Source of the DNA: Toxonevra muliebris
Lineage: Eukaryota > Arthropoda > Insecta > Diptera > Pallopteridae
Length of the DNA: 64,000 bases
Assembly (NCBI GenBank): GCA_963691655.1
Contig: OY829327.1
Span: forward strand, 55,130,079 to 55,194,078
Direction: 5' to 3'
The position numbers were made by a program, and so were the translations under genes. Within the stretch, counting starts at the first letter, position 1. Each line of letters begins with the position of its first letter. Below, one piece after another: positions 47,425-58,514 of this stretch. The notes below the pieces were generated by a model. The model was not told where the DNA came from. It ran no database searches and saw only the letters and a program-made list of their open reading frames with translations.

Positions 47425-48900
47425 CACTGGCGGTCACAAAAACCGCACCACTCGCAATACTGCTGCAATTTCGGTAATATTTCCTAACTATGCCCAAATT
47501 TCCCTTCCTTTGCTTATGTTTTAAGGAATGTACCATTTTTTATTGCGCTTGTTTGGCGAAAAGAAGAATTTTTGAAGAGGTGCCAAAAGTATAAACAATT
47601 GTCGCGCCACCAAAACGTCGAAATTTTTGTTCTGAGGTATCAAGGAGTGTCATAAAGTACCTGAAGAAATCTGATGCCTGTCTGATCCAGAAAAAGGCAA
47701 TTTGTATCCACTTGAAAGGACAAAAGGATCAAGAAGACTATGGAAGACAAATACGAAAGAAAATGGCACAACCTGAAAGAGAACCATAAATTATCGATTC
47801 CAAAGTGCAGTCACAATAAGAACTGAGCTAAAGAACTATTACAACGTGAATATAAATGCCTTACGCAGAAAGAAACAAAAGTTTGGTCTGTATGGGAGAC
47901 GATCAGACAAAAACTCGTTGTTGACGAAATGGATGGAAATAAATCGCCTGGCATGGACTAAAAACCACAGCTATTGAACTCTGGCAGATTCTCATTTTTA
48001 TGCGCATTTAATCTTCGGTACGTGCGTCGCTCAGATACAGAGCAATACAAGGTTAACTGTGCAGCGAAAACGGTCAAATTCCCACAAAGTCATATGGCTC
48101 GAATCGATTTTTCCTACTATATCCGGGGTTCCTTATACTATATTTAAGGGACTGTGAACGCCCAAAAATATGGATAAAATTTTATGAAGCTATTCCTGTA
48201 AGCCAATTATGGTGCGCTTCCACTCATTAATGACGTTTTTTCCGGACGACTTCTGCGGCATATCATCGCGCCAGTAATTAATGTCTAATGATTGATAACT
48301 TTAGAAATAGTAAAAAAGTTAGATTATTGATTCTTATTTGTTTGCAGATTAAAAATTTTTTCGATGATGTTAGAATTTACAGGCGGAAATGATCAGGATT
48401 TAAGTCCGATAGAGACCTTTGTCATATAATGAAACGGAAAGTTGCTCAAAACATGCCAAGGAATAAAAACCCCTTGTTGGTGTTCTGAAAAAAGTTTGGT
48501 ATTAAAAAAATAACGAATGATATCCTTAAAGTGTTAGTCGACTATATGCCATTCAAGATAACGGTCATAAGAAAGACTAAGAGAGGGGCACCATCAAACT
48601 AAACAATTTTAGTTATGACTCTACAACGAAACAAATTAATCTTAGTTTGCACCTTCAAAAAATAGCATTATTTTTACATACTTTTAATTAATACTCTCAA
48701 AAACGTGAAATTTTTTCCATATTTTTGTTTTAATTAAAAAGTAATAAAATGTGTGTGTAATATGATGTTTCTTTCGCAATTTTGTTAATTTTGTTCCCGA
48801 AAAAAAAAATTACATTCACTAAAACAAAATCGGGTTTAGGTCTCATTTTAAACAATTTTTTAGAAATTGGTGGGTGGTGCGGTTTTTGTGACCGCTAGTG
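47425..48900 (+). mobile_element. Tc1-like transposon, decayed (1.48 kb)
   Basis: The element is flanked by TA (47423-47424 and 48901-48902). Its inverted repeats are CACTGGCGGTCACAAAAACC at the left and CACTAGCGGTCACAAAAACC on the minus strand at the right, both followed by GCACCAC, with 27 of 29 alike. It holds a decayed transposase gene on the plus strand. The length is in the normal range for the group, so this copy is structurally complete but full of stops. Its termini differ from those of the Tc1-like element at 31885, so it is a different family. Confidence 0.88.
47640..48600 (+). pseudogene. Tc1-like transposase pseudogene
   Basis: The frame at 47813-47970 reads TIRTELKNYYNVNINALRRR, then FGLYGRRSDKNSLLTKW, then NRLAWTKNHS. 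This matches the second helix-turn-helix and linker of Tc1 transposases (usually SxRTIRxEL...VSxRTVRRRLxExGL.GRRPRKKPLLT...RLAWAxxH). A degraded C-terminus around 48390-48590 has LCHIMKRKV and a KNPLLVLKKVW-like word (ENLWxxLKRxV...). The DDE core is broken by stops. The gene is inactive. Confidence 0.78.
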
Positions 48901-48944
48901 TATGCTGTACTATAATTATTGTTCATATAAATAAATAAACGCTA

Positions 48945-48985
48945 ATATTTTATATTATATTATATTTATATATATATATATATTT
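48945..48985. repeat. AT-repeat microsatellite
   Basis: TATAT and TTATAT units follow the Tc1-like element closely. Confidence 0.6.
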
Positions 48986-48989
48986 CATA

Positions 48990-51514
48990 TTGCATTGTCA
49001 TCCAGCTCTGAACTATGTTTAAATTTTCAAGTCTCTAGCTCATCGGGAAGTTAGTTTAAAATCGATTGTAAAATTCCACCCGAACAGACTGACAGACAGA
49101 CACCATTGAAAGTGAGTTGATATAAACATAGTTAAAAATGAAATCGATGATATAGAGAAATTCTACTACAGGTATCTGCTGCGCAAAGTTCTCAAAGGAA
49201 AAACCTGAGCTATCTTTTGACTCAAAAAAAATTCCTTTTTGAAAACAAAGTCAAAAACTTTTCGGATTTTGAAAAAATGGTAAAGTTTTGGATGTTTTGA
49301 ACTTTTTTTTAATTTTAATTTCAAAACCAATTGAAAATAATAAAATAAAATAAAATACAAAAATATTGATTAAATCAGTATAGTTGGTAACACTATGTAA
49401 CACTGTGTCTGTGCAAATATTACAAATTTGCATACATTTTGCCAATACTTATTGCTAATTTTTGGTGCGGTTTAAAGAATGCAGCTGTTTGATTCAAATT
49501 CCAGTGATTGTGATTGTTGTGATTTTCTAGAAGGCAACCTGTTCTGCAATCAAATGTCGAGCTTGTTCAAGGTTGACAAATTAGAACAATGTGGTCAACA
49601 TCTTCATCATCGTCTCTGTTTCAGTATCTGTCTCAATAATCTATAGTTTTTTCAGTCTTAGAGACTTCATATTTATGTATTTTCTTACTTCTTTTATTTT
49701 ATGGCGATTTTTATGTATCTTGCTTGTTTTTTAGCATGTGACTTAAATGCAAATAAGTCATCATTATTCATACACCAATTCTTTTTTTTTTTTGTTAACA
49801 ATTTCGCTAAATATCTTTCAATTTGAATGATATCTTTGTTATTAGATTTGTTAAGCAAAACGGCAGCCACTCCTTAGTATTGGGTTATTTATATTCCTAC
49901 ATTTTTAGTTTATGATCAAAATCTTATGGCTAATATTATTTATGAATTTCGTACGAGTGTTTTAATTTAATATTAACATATTAACACCTTAAAATTGCAT
50001 TCACAATTCAATCATCATAAGACTTTTGTATTATAATTCATTTGGAGAGAAAGAGGATTTCATGGTAAAACTTTTGATAACAGTGGGCTTGAAATAAATG
50101 GAAAAACAAAAATAAATAAATTTCATACCCATAGATAATTTAATTTGGAAAAAAACTTCTACATTTGCCAGTTCATATTTTAGATTAATTACTTAAATTA
50201 ATATGCTTAAATGAGCAATAATTCCAGAAGAATACCAAAAAGTCATAGAACAAGCAGATCAGACGACCATTCTACGCTAATGTTTCTCATCAGTGATTCT
50301 TGTGATAGCCAGTGCTATTTTTGTTTAAAAAAAATTGGAAAATTATGCAAAATTCAATGCAATTTGGAAGTAAATCTTTGACATAATAAACACATCCAAC
50401 CTTAAAAATCTGGTGCACTATGTGCTCAGTGTTGATACAACAGTAGTGCAACAGGATAATAACCACTAAAATTGCTCCAAAAGACACATGAAACTTAAAC
50501 AAAACGAGAATTGTATTATTGAAATGGTCTCAACAATTATTAGATCCTAACCCTATCAAAAATTTGTCCGGGCATTCAAAAATTAAATTTTCAGTTACCA
50601 AATTTAATTAAATACAAGGATGGGCTTTTGGGAGTCTTGTGTGAATATATATGCCTCCATATCGCAAAACAAGAATTTGAAATCATGCTTCTTTTATACA
50701 AGATGTGGTAGAAGCTAAAAAAGTCAACAAAACATTCATCCACATTTTTTCTTTGATAGAATTGCATTTTGCTAAACCGCGCCACAATTCTTTAAATGGC
50801 TTCCTTTTAAAAATTAAATTTTTCTTAAATAAATTTGAAATTCTATTCAATTTCTTTTTTAAACAACTAATTACTTAATTAATGATGATTTGAAAACATA
50901 TTAAAAGGTGTTTCCCAAATCGGTTTCATACTAACATATATCATTGATTTGATAGCATAACTATATAAAACATTTACACAGTTGTATCACGCACTGTAGA
51001 TACTGGTTATGTTATTTATGTCGGAGTCAAGCCTGCAAGTGGAGCTTCAGTTCAAAGTACATGCTTTGCAAATTATTAATTTTTCTGTGAACGTCATTTA
51101 AAGTCTTTACATGAAGAATGCAACCAGCTTGCGAATCGGATATCCTGGGTTTCAATTTCATCCTTTTCTTAGAATTTTGTGGGCTCCAAACTTATGCCAA
51201 CCCGTCGGCTTTATTACAACATGCAAATCCTTTCTACCTGAATGAAATGAGATGAGAAAATAAGTATATAATATTAAATATTAAGAATTCATCATTAAAC
51301 ATACTTGATTTATAGCACCAGGAAGCTTCCTCAGAAGTGTCAAATATCAGTGAGACAGTCTTCGAAAGTTGTAATAAATTTCTCTTTTTCTTGTTTCCAC
51401 CTACATGAAAAATATATTGATAGAAAAATTCATGTTCTATACTTTCAACATACGTGTACAGCAAAAGTCTTGATATTCCTAATTTTTTTACTTTCTTCTA
51501 AAAAATTTCGTATA
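48990..51514. other. AT-rich non-coding DNA with a dispersed-repeat-like patch
   Basis: A patch at about 49000-49105 with CTCTAGCTCATCGG and ACAGACTGACAGACAGACA resembles a repeat seen widely in fly intergenic DNA. This is from memory and not checked. No gene is recognised. Confidence 0.35.
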
Positions 51515-51516
51515 TA

Positions 51517-51675
51517 CAGTATTTCCCGCGTTTAAGCACCCTCGCTTACATATATGCAAACCCCGCTTAATAGTATCCAGAATGCCCCCGCTATAGGCAC
51601 TGACTATGCATATAAGCGTGTATGCATCCCTAATATTCCAATGAAAAAACAATTTAAGATTAAAATTTTTTAGCA
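51517..51675 (+). repeat. Possible pogo/Tigger-like terminus
   Basis: After TA comes CAGTATTTCCCGCGTTTAAG, then several short blocks with CTCGCTTAxATA and CCCGCTTAATA. These repeated CGCTTA blocks after a CAGTA start resemble pogo-type ends. No opposite end was located. Confidence 0.35.
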
Positions 51676-54600
51676 CACTAAGCGGTAAAACAAAAATGGT
51701 GTATGGAAAATTATTTTTTATTTTAAAATTTCTTTAAACTTCTGACCTATGCTTTCGTCGACATCTTGGAAAATTTTTAAAGTGTACATATTAGGCCGGG
51801 GCGATTTTCATGGACTAAAATTTTTCGATTCCTTTTGCGAACAAAAAGTTCTTCCACGACATAGGTCTAAAATGATTTTCGAGGCTCCGGTATTTGATTT
51901 TAATGGAAAATGTTCGGTTTATGTAGAATTTTCAAGGCACTTGGAATTTTTGTAATTACACAGCGCAAAAGTAAATTTCAAATTTCGAATGGATAACTTT
52001 TTAAGGGTAATTTGGGGTCGCTGTCACGTCTGAGATTCCCGATATGGGGGCCGAAACCCATAATTTTGGTATACGTGGGACCAATATAATATATTTTTTA
52101 TTTTTTTTTTCCTGACTTCGATTTAAATGCCAACCAAACCATTTTGGTATTGACGTCTTTGTTGTTTTTTCCTCTAACGTTTGAAATTTATTTTGTTACA
52201 ATTGAAGCATTACCGTCGAAAGTATTGTGACTTTTATGGTATAACCTCACTTTTTTTTTGTGCTCTCTTTTTTTTTTTGTTTCGTCAACTTCAAAAAATT
52301 ATTAAAAATACTAAATAATAAAAATATGTGTAAAAAACGAATTTTTAATGTATATAGAACCTTCCTCTGTCGATAGAGACACATTTTGTATAAGTCGGAG
52401 TATTTCATAGCTCCCTAAACGTTTTTTTGTACATATTTGTATACCTCGAGTACGGCTAAACCTGAACAGGTAAAAATTCGTGAATAGTTTTTTTTGACTA
52501 TTTGGGGGCTCCTAAACACAAAAAATTAACATCTCAATTTTTCCTACCACTGGAAGTACACATTCTCCTGAGAGGGATAAATCGATCCCATCCAACCCAT
52601 TGAGTAATATGTATATCCACTTAACACTATTTTGCGTTTAAAAAGCCTAAACGCGTAAAAAGGCGAAAATTGAGTTTATCCTTTTATTCCCTTTTTCAGA
52701 ATCTTTTGGATTTTCTTACGTGTGCACAAAAAAATAAATTTTGCCGAACTGCGTAATATGTATGGAAATTCAAACTTACCGAGTAATAAGTAATTAACCA
52801 TTATAAATCTCTCCAAAAACAGTAATACATACTTTTTTTTAATATAGAGTGTTTTATTTGGAAGATTTTGCTTTATGGGTAATTCTAACTGGAATTAATC
52901 AAGAAAGTTTGTTACTCTCACATCTCCGATCTCGATAATTGTAATTTGAATTAAATTTTGGATTTAAAAAGATGTTTAATTCCTTTCATGGTTCGTGAAC
53001 AGTTATCACTCAAAGTTTTTAAATATATATCACAGCCCTAATTTTAAGAAGTCTCTTTACTTTATGGAATTTTACAACATGAATGTATCTAACAAGAAAG
53101 AAAAGCAAAGAAGGATGTTATGAAACTCATAAAATACTAATAAGGACCATAACAAAGATCATTGATGATGAATCGTGGCGGATCGCGGAACGTCCGTATG
53201 CTGCTACTTTGTCACTTTGACAAAGACGACGTTCATTAAGCCTGATAAACATCACTCTAAACTGTTAAGTATACATGAACTAAGTCGCAACTATGAAATA
53301 TGAACACTAAGATTTTATTTTCAAAGCCTCTAAAAATAAAAAAATAAAAAAAAACGAAAGTTTTAAATTTTGTCATAGAAAAATTAAATTGGGCATTAAA
53401 TTTAGGCCGGCGATAAAACAGTCGCCACAGAATTGCGGCAGCGCTTTTTTGGTCGACTTAAATTTATTCCCATTTTTGCTGTCGAGCCGCGACGGCACAG
53501 CGACGGCACAGTCGCTTAAAAAAGGAATTTCTCATCTTTCATCTTCAGTTCCCAAAAATTAGTTCTCAAGCCCTTGTTCACCTCAATGTTCATAATAACT
53601 TTTATCATTCAGACTAGTCTTCAAATATTTTTGTCCATTTTTATTTGAATCTAATATACGCGCACTTACTGTCACAAAAATATATCATTTCAATATTAAT
53701 TTCCAATTAAAAAATGACAACTGGTTGTCGTTGACTGTCGCAACTCTGTTTAGAAGACTTATTAGAAAATGGAGCAAATCGAAAACATTAGATGGACTTG
53801 CAATTATTCTTTATGAACTACTATACTACTCCTCAAGACAATCGCCTTACAGCGGGCGCATATGCAGAGGGGGCGGCGGTGTAGGATTTAGGGTGTTCAA
53901 TCCCAAACGTAAAGTATTTGCAAAGTCCTTACAATTTCACGCCAACCGTACTTCTTTTCATCATTATTTTCTAAAGCCCTTTCTTTGGGTAAAATGGGAG
54001 TTAGAACAAATAAAAATTAACATGTATCGCCCGGATACCCAAAACCATCAAAATCGGATATGTGTCGAGAACAATTTTAATCGATTCTAGCCGGAGTTAC
54101 CACATTAATGGATTTCTTGTGTTGTTTTTATTTCATTTGTGTTTGGTTTTTGGTTATCACAACAAATTAACAATTAAACATGGAACTAGTATAATAATTT
54201 ACAATTTATTTTTTGTGAATATTTAAAAGAATTTTAATTTTTATTTTTTATGGTAGACTTTGTGAACTTTCTAAGCATTTCTGCTTTTTCAGTAGCTTGT
54301 TTTTTGTATTCTTGAGCATGGAATATTAAAATGGAAGATATTTCTGTTGTGTTAAATACATAATTTAGATGTTTTAGTCTATGCGTGAGTGTGTGTGTGT
54401 GTATCTTATTCTATTCCATTATCATCATTCTTCTTTTGTTTTTGTTTTTATCATTTCAATTACTTCACGTATAAAAAATAGATTTGATTGCATCAAAAAT
54501 TTCTTCTTCTTCTTCTTCTCCGTAGTGTTGGAGTAAACAAGCAAATAAATTCGTTTCGATGCTTTTCGAAAACCAAAAAAAAAAAAATTCCATAATGGCA

Positions 54601-55575
54601 CGTTTCAATTCCAGACAGTCTCTCTCACGGTGCGCTCGTGTTCGAGTTTTATTTTGTTTACATTTTTATTGTTGTAGTTTCAATGAACTTTTCAGCTAAA
54701 AGCTTCTTCTTCCTTTCCTTCTTTGATTTGTTCCTTTTTCTAGTCGCGTCTCAAGCGCTAAACAATACGTCATCGATGTTAATGATAATATCAATGACAA
54801 TTTTGAAAATGATGGTGACGATGATGATGATGATGATGTTTTTGCTGCTGATGAAGAGGACGTTTTTGTCATATTGATGAGCATTTTTGCCTATATTATG
54901 TAATTAAAATGCATGAATTGTCATTGTGTGCGGCCGATTGATCTTACGATCATGCGCGCGGTCTAAGTGAATAGCGGCAGAGCTTTGGAGTTGGCGGCAA
55001 TAGTGACGCTGATGTCCGTCAATTGCAATGAGAGCCAGATGCGTCATTCAGTAGTAAGCTGCTTGTGAATATGTTACGATTTGTGGAGTAGAGTAGTATT
55101 CCTCAATCGTGATTGGAATATTTGAATTCTTGATTGATTGATTTGACTCTGCTTTTCGTTTATTCATTTAGAGAAATGGCGTTGCTGCAATAAATTCATG
55201 GATGCGTTTTTCTTATTTTTTAAGGATTAGTGTTTTGCCAAATTATGATGATTTTAAATTCGTTCGATTGCTTCAATTCCAATTTCATTTATCCACTAAT
55301 TAACCATTCTTTCAAGTACAAGAAAACATTCTCTGCTGCATCGGAAAATTTTCTGGTAAATTCTGGAAAGACAAAAATACACAGACACTTTAATATTTTA
55401 TAATAAAATTCACAATACAATGCAGCAATTTTAAGCTTTTGATTCAAAAACGAAATATTTTCTTCGAAAACGATATTATAGTTTTCTCAGCGGTTTTGTT
55501 TTAAGCGGATATTATTAGAATATGGGGTTATAGAAACCAATTTTTGAGGGAAGGGATCGAAGATAGAGGGAAGGT
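51676..55575. other. AT-rich non-coding DNA
   Basis: No exon is recognised. A GACGGCACAGC tandem is at about 53490-53512. GAT triplets run at about 54815-54838. A GC-richer patch without open frame is at about 54930-55070 and may be a conserved non-coding stretch, which cannot be judged without an alignment. Confidence 0.35.
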
Positions 55576-55667
55576 GACGACCTTGATAGTCTAGTGGTAG
55601 TGCAATAGACTTTCACTCGAGAGGTTGGCGATCGATTCCCGTCTTCGTCTGGTGGTTAATTCTAATA
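55576..55667 (+). mobile_element. Outer SINE copy, 5' part (interrupted)
   Basis: The head GACGACCTTGATAGTCTAG through GATTCCCGTCTTCGTCTGG is followed by GTTAATTCTAATA, where a second SINE is inserted. The copy resumes at 55988 with CCTTCTTATATTTATTATC and ATGAGAATTATAA and ends by about 56052. It has lost its tail and part of the body. The bases at 55655-55667 are duplicated at 55975-55987. Confidence 0.85.
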
Positions 55668-55974
55668 GGTTAGGTTGGAGTGGCTGTCGAGAGACACACT
55701 TAGGCCTGAACGACCCATTGTGATACCACATAGTTGGACCTACAGTTTAACGCCGATTCCGAGCGGCGGTGTGGCAATTTTTTATCGGCTTGGTGGTTTT
55801 GCCATTACCAACCAATGTGTGTACTTGTACACTATCTTATAATTCTCATACACTTCATATTGATAGTGAATATAAGAAAGTAATGAAAATTAACCACCAG
55901 ACGAAGACGGGAATCGAACCCGAACCTCCCAGATGAAAGTCTAGTGCACTACCCACTAGACTATCGAGGTCGTC
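55668..55974 (-). mobile_element. Inner SINE copy nested in the outer one, opposite strand
   Basis: This is a full-length SINE (307 bp) on the minus strand. It starts at 55974 (GACGACCTCGATAGTC) and ends at 55668 with AACC. The tail has GGTATCACAATGGG, GGCCTAAGTGTG, CAGCCA and AACCTAACC, that is, the LINE-like 3' end. The A and B boxes are intact. A perfect 13-bp duplication (GTTAATTCTAATA) at 55655-55667 and 55975-55987 proves insertion into the outer SINE. Sequence is close to the copy at 17012, so this is among the youngest copies. Confidence 0.92.
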
Positions 55975-55987
55975 GTTAATTCTAATA

Positions 55988-56052
55988 ACCTTCTTATATT
56001 TATTATCAATATGCAGTGTATGAGAATTATAACCAAGCTGATAAAAAAAAAA
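55988..56052 (+). mobile_element. Outer SINE copy, 3' remnant
   Basis: This continues the outer copy after the second duplication. CTTCTTATATTTATTATCAA and GTGTATGAGAATTATAA match the SINE body, then a deletion joins to CCAAGCTGATAAAAAA. Confidence 0.7.
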
Positions 56053-56535
56053 ACATCCGACAGGTCAAAAGTCCAAGCTTTCCAAAAAAATCGCATTATT
56101 TTCTCGTGGTATAGTTTAAAAAAATAGAATTTACTCAAAAATAGCTAGATTAGAGGTATAAACTTTTTATCACCATCCTGAAAAGAATTAAGGCCTCAAA
56201 TTCGTATCTGTTAAAATAAGTATTTTTTCCTGATTTTGAGAATTTTTAGATATTTTTAATGTTTATTATTGACGTCAACTCGTAGATGTATTTTTTATGG
56301 GCGAATTCTAATTCACAGAAACCGCGTATTCCCTTTAACACTCATTGCAGAAATTGTTGAAACTTGGAAGAAAAAGAAACAGTCATTCATTTTATTTATG
56401 AATGACGACGGTCTAGTGCGGGGCTATCCATGGTTGTCCAAACCAGATACGTTTCCAATACAAATTATTACATAGACGGAGGGTCGCAAAAACAAATACT
56501 TTTAGTTTTCAAAAAGAAAAATACAGGGGGGCTCT

Positions 56536-56774
56536 GAACAGCCCTTGTCTATTGGTCAGTGCACTAGACTTTCACCTAGGATGTTGCGGGTCCGATTCCC
56601 GTCCTGGTTTGGTGGTTTCTCATACCCGTCTTATACCGAATATAAGCAAGGAGTGAATGAATATTATAAGAAAGTGGACAAGTTCACCTCTTGGTCGACA
56701 AGGCAAAACCACCAAGTGATAACAAATTGCAACACCTCCGTTTGGAACCTGCGTTAAAGTGTAGGTCCAACCAT
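56536..56774 (+). mobile_element. SINE copy lacking the LINE-like tail
   Basis: The head ATTGGTCAGTGCACTAGAC and box GGGTCCGATTCCCG match the SINE head. The body (GAATATTATAAGAAAGTGG, GGCAAAACCACCAAG, AACAAATTGC, GTAGGTCCAACCAT) matches up to the point where other copies enter the LINE-like tail. Here the tail is missing and a second tRNA-like unit follows at once. Confidence 0.75.
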
Positions 56775-56775
56775 C

Positions 56776-56848
56776 GCATCTGTAGTCCATTTGCAGCGTC
56801 CCAGACTCTTTCTTTAGAGTTCTGGGTTCGGTTCCCGGCTAGGGTGAT
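56776..56848 (+). repeat. tRNA-like unit adjoining the SINE
   Basis: CTGTAGTCCATTTGCAGCG, CCCAGACTCTTTC and GGGTTCGGTTCCCGGCTAGG match the tRNA-like repeat at 9168-9241. The box B word is GGTTCGGTTCC. It directly follows the SINE body, so it may be a chimeric SINE or an adjacent insertion. It is not a functional tRNA. Confidence 0.55.
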
Positions 56849-57052
56849 GAGGAACCGTAGCGGGTTCCAAAACAATAGTCTGATCTGTTGATCTATGAAC
56901 TTTTTGGCATTCTTCTGGCATCATTGTTAATTCAAAGCATAATAATTTTAATAATTAATTAAAAATGTGAACTGCCGAATTTGGAAGAAATTTGTATAAA
57001 AAAAATTTCCAAATCGAAAATATTAAAAAAGAAGAAGAAGGCTTAATTCTAA

Positions 57053-57171
57053 TGCCTGGTTTTCACTATGTCAAATTCAATCAAATTTGCCAGCATGTTG
57101 GCAAATTTCATATGGGAAATTCCCTCTTTTTCTCTCTTTGATGGCAAATATGACACAGTGAAAACCAAGCA
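57053..57171. mobile_element. 119-bp MITE with TAA duplication (Harbinger-like type)
   Basis: The left end reads TGCCTGGTTTTCACTATGTC. The right end, on the minus strand, reads TGCTTGGTTTTCACTGTGTC. TAA flanks both sides (57050-57052 and 57172-57174), a 3-bp duplication typical of PIF/Harbinger elements. The middle holds a second hairpin, TTTGCCA-GCATGT-TGGCAAA. It has no coding capacity. Confidence 0.7.
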
Positions 57172-57479
57172 TAAGTACCTATATAAAAAATTTTCAACAA
57201 AAAAATCTTTTATTCGAAAAACAGGAACGGTTCATATTAGAAGTCAGAAAATCTGACCGATATGTAATAAAAGTGTCAAAGAAGAATGGCAAAAAGTATC
57301 TAGAACGATAGAGGTAGTTCCTTTTAATAATATTATTCAGTGAAAAGAAGGAATGTCTGGGCATGTACCAAGTGCACTGTACTAAGCTACGGTATGGAAC
57401 GTACAAGTATGAAACCACCATATATTGGAGAGAGAGAGATTTGGTGAAACACTCTCAAAGAAAATATCTCTAGTAATAC

Positions 57480-57730
57480 AAGGTTAGGTCAGGTGGCTGT
57501 TCATAAGGACTTTAGGCAAATAGAACGTGTTGTGTTACCACGAGACTGCTCCATCCACTCTCTTTAAAATAGAACCACTTGGACTTTGTTATATATTTAA
57601 GTAGATCCCTCATGTCAGTTGACCCCAAGTCGGGCAGGTTGTCCAGAAAGTATTGGCCTAGGGAATAATCAAGGTAGTGAGAAATGGATTCTTCTTCATA
57701 TTTACTATTGCTATAATCATTTGAGGAGGT
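57480..57730 (-). pseudogene. Second LOA-like LINE, 3' fragment
   Basis: On the minus strand the frame near 57660-57570 reads LGQYFLDNLPDLGSTDMRDL then LKYITKSKWF. This matches the last residues of the LINE ORF2 at 37.4 kb (LDNFVFNDLKDLTDIQIRHL then LNFLKGTQWF). The 3' end has GTGGTAACACAA, GCCTAAAG, CAGCCA and ACCTAACC, again like the LINE/SINE tail. It is 5' truncated and is a diverged family of the same clade. Confidence 0.7.
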
Positions 57731-58492
57731 CCAAATCAAAACGCAATTAAAGCACAATAGTCCAGTGTCGTTTATAGCGTTTTGATTTGGAGCTCCCAAA
57801 TGACTATTTGAGGAGTTCTAAATCGTCTTTGTATTCCCCTTATTTCTGAATAAAAAGGTCCAATAACTCGATAGATATATTATTCAAGAATATATATTAC
57901 AAATTTATAGATGCCGATTCTAAATATTTTTAAAAATACGAAGCATAAAGTTTGAACTGCGTTTACTCCAGTTTTTATTTTGACGAATTTTGTAAATTGA
58001 CGGGCGTGATAGGTAAAAAACTAAACGACCTATTAAATCAAACCAAAGTTTTTTTTTCTTCAAGAATAAAATTTCTTCTAAGTAGACCAAAAAAGTTGGT
58101 CAAAAAGTCTATTTAAATAGTTTTTATAGCTCCTTAAAGTGCTCTTTTTTTTAAATAAATTTTTTTCTAAAAGGTGAGAAAAATTATGAATTCACGATTT
58201 TTTTCGCTTCTTTTTAGTGCACCCAGAAGAAAAATATATATCAATTAAAAGTTTTTTTGTTTTTTTTTGGTTTTTTGTTTGAGTAAAAAATTACGAGCTG
58301 GATCTTTCCCGCCGATTGAAGAGTGCAGCGGCAAGACTGTCATGCAATAGAAATACTAAATATATTCAAAAATATACCTTAAAGTTCAGTCACAAAAAAA
58401 CACTTCTTTTCAACCTTCTAATTCAGGACACCCCCTTAACTAGCTTCTTCTAGTCCCAAATACTTCTGCACCCGTTTAATCCGCCGATTCAA

Positions 58493-58514
58493 AATGGTGC
58501 GTTTTCGCACCATT
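58493..58514. repeat. Perfect 9-bp stem hairpin with TTTT loop
   Basis: AATGGTGCG, loop TTTT, CGCACCATT. The function is unknown. It might be an element end or chance. Confidence 0.4.

Noticed and set aside
53725..54090. A 121-codon open frame
   Set aside because: No recognisable motif, no initiation context or neighbouring gene signals. Its length is not beyond chance in this much DNA.
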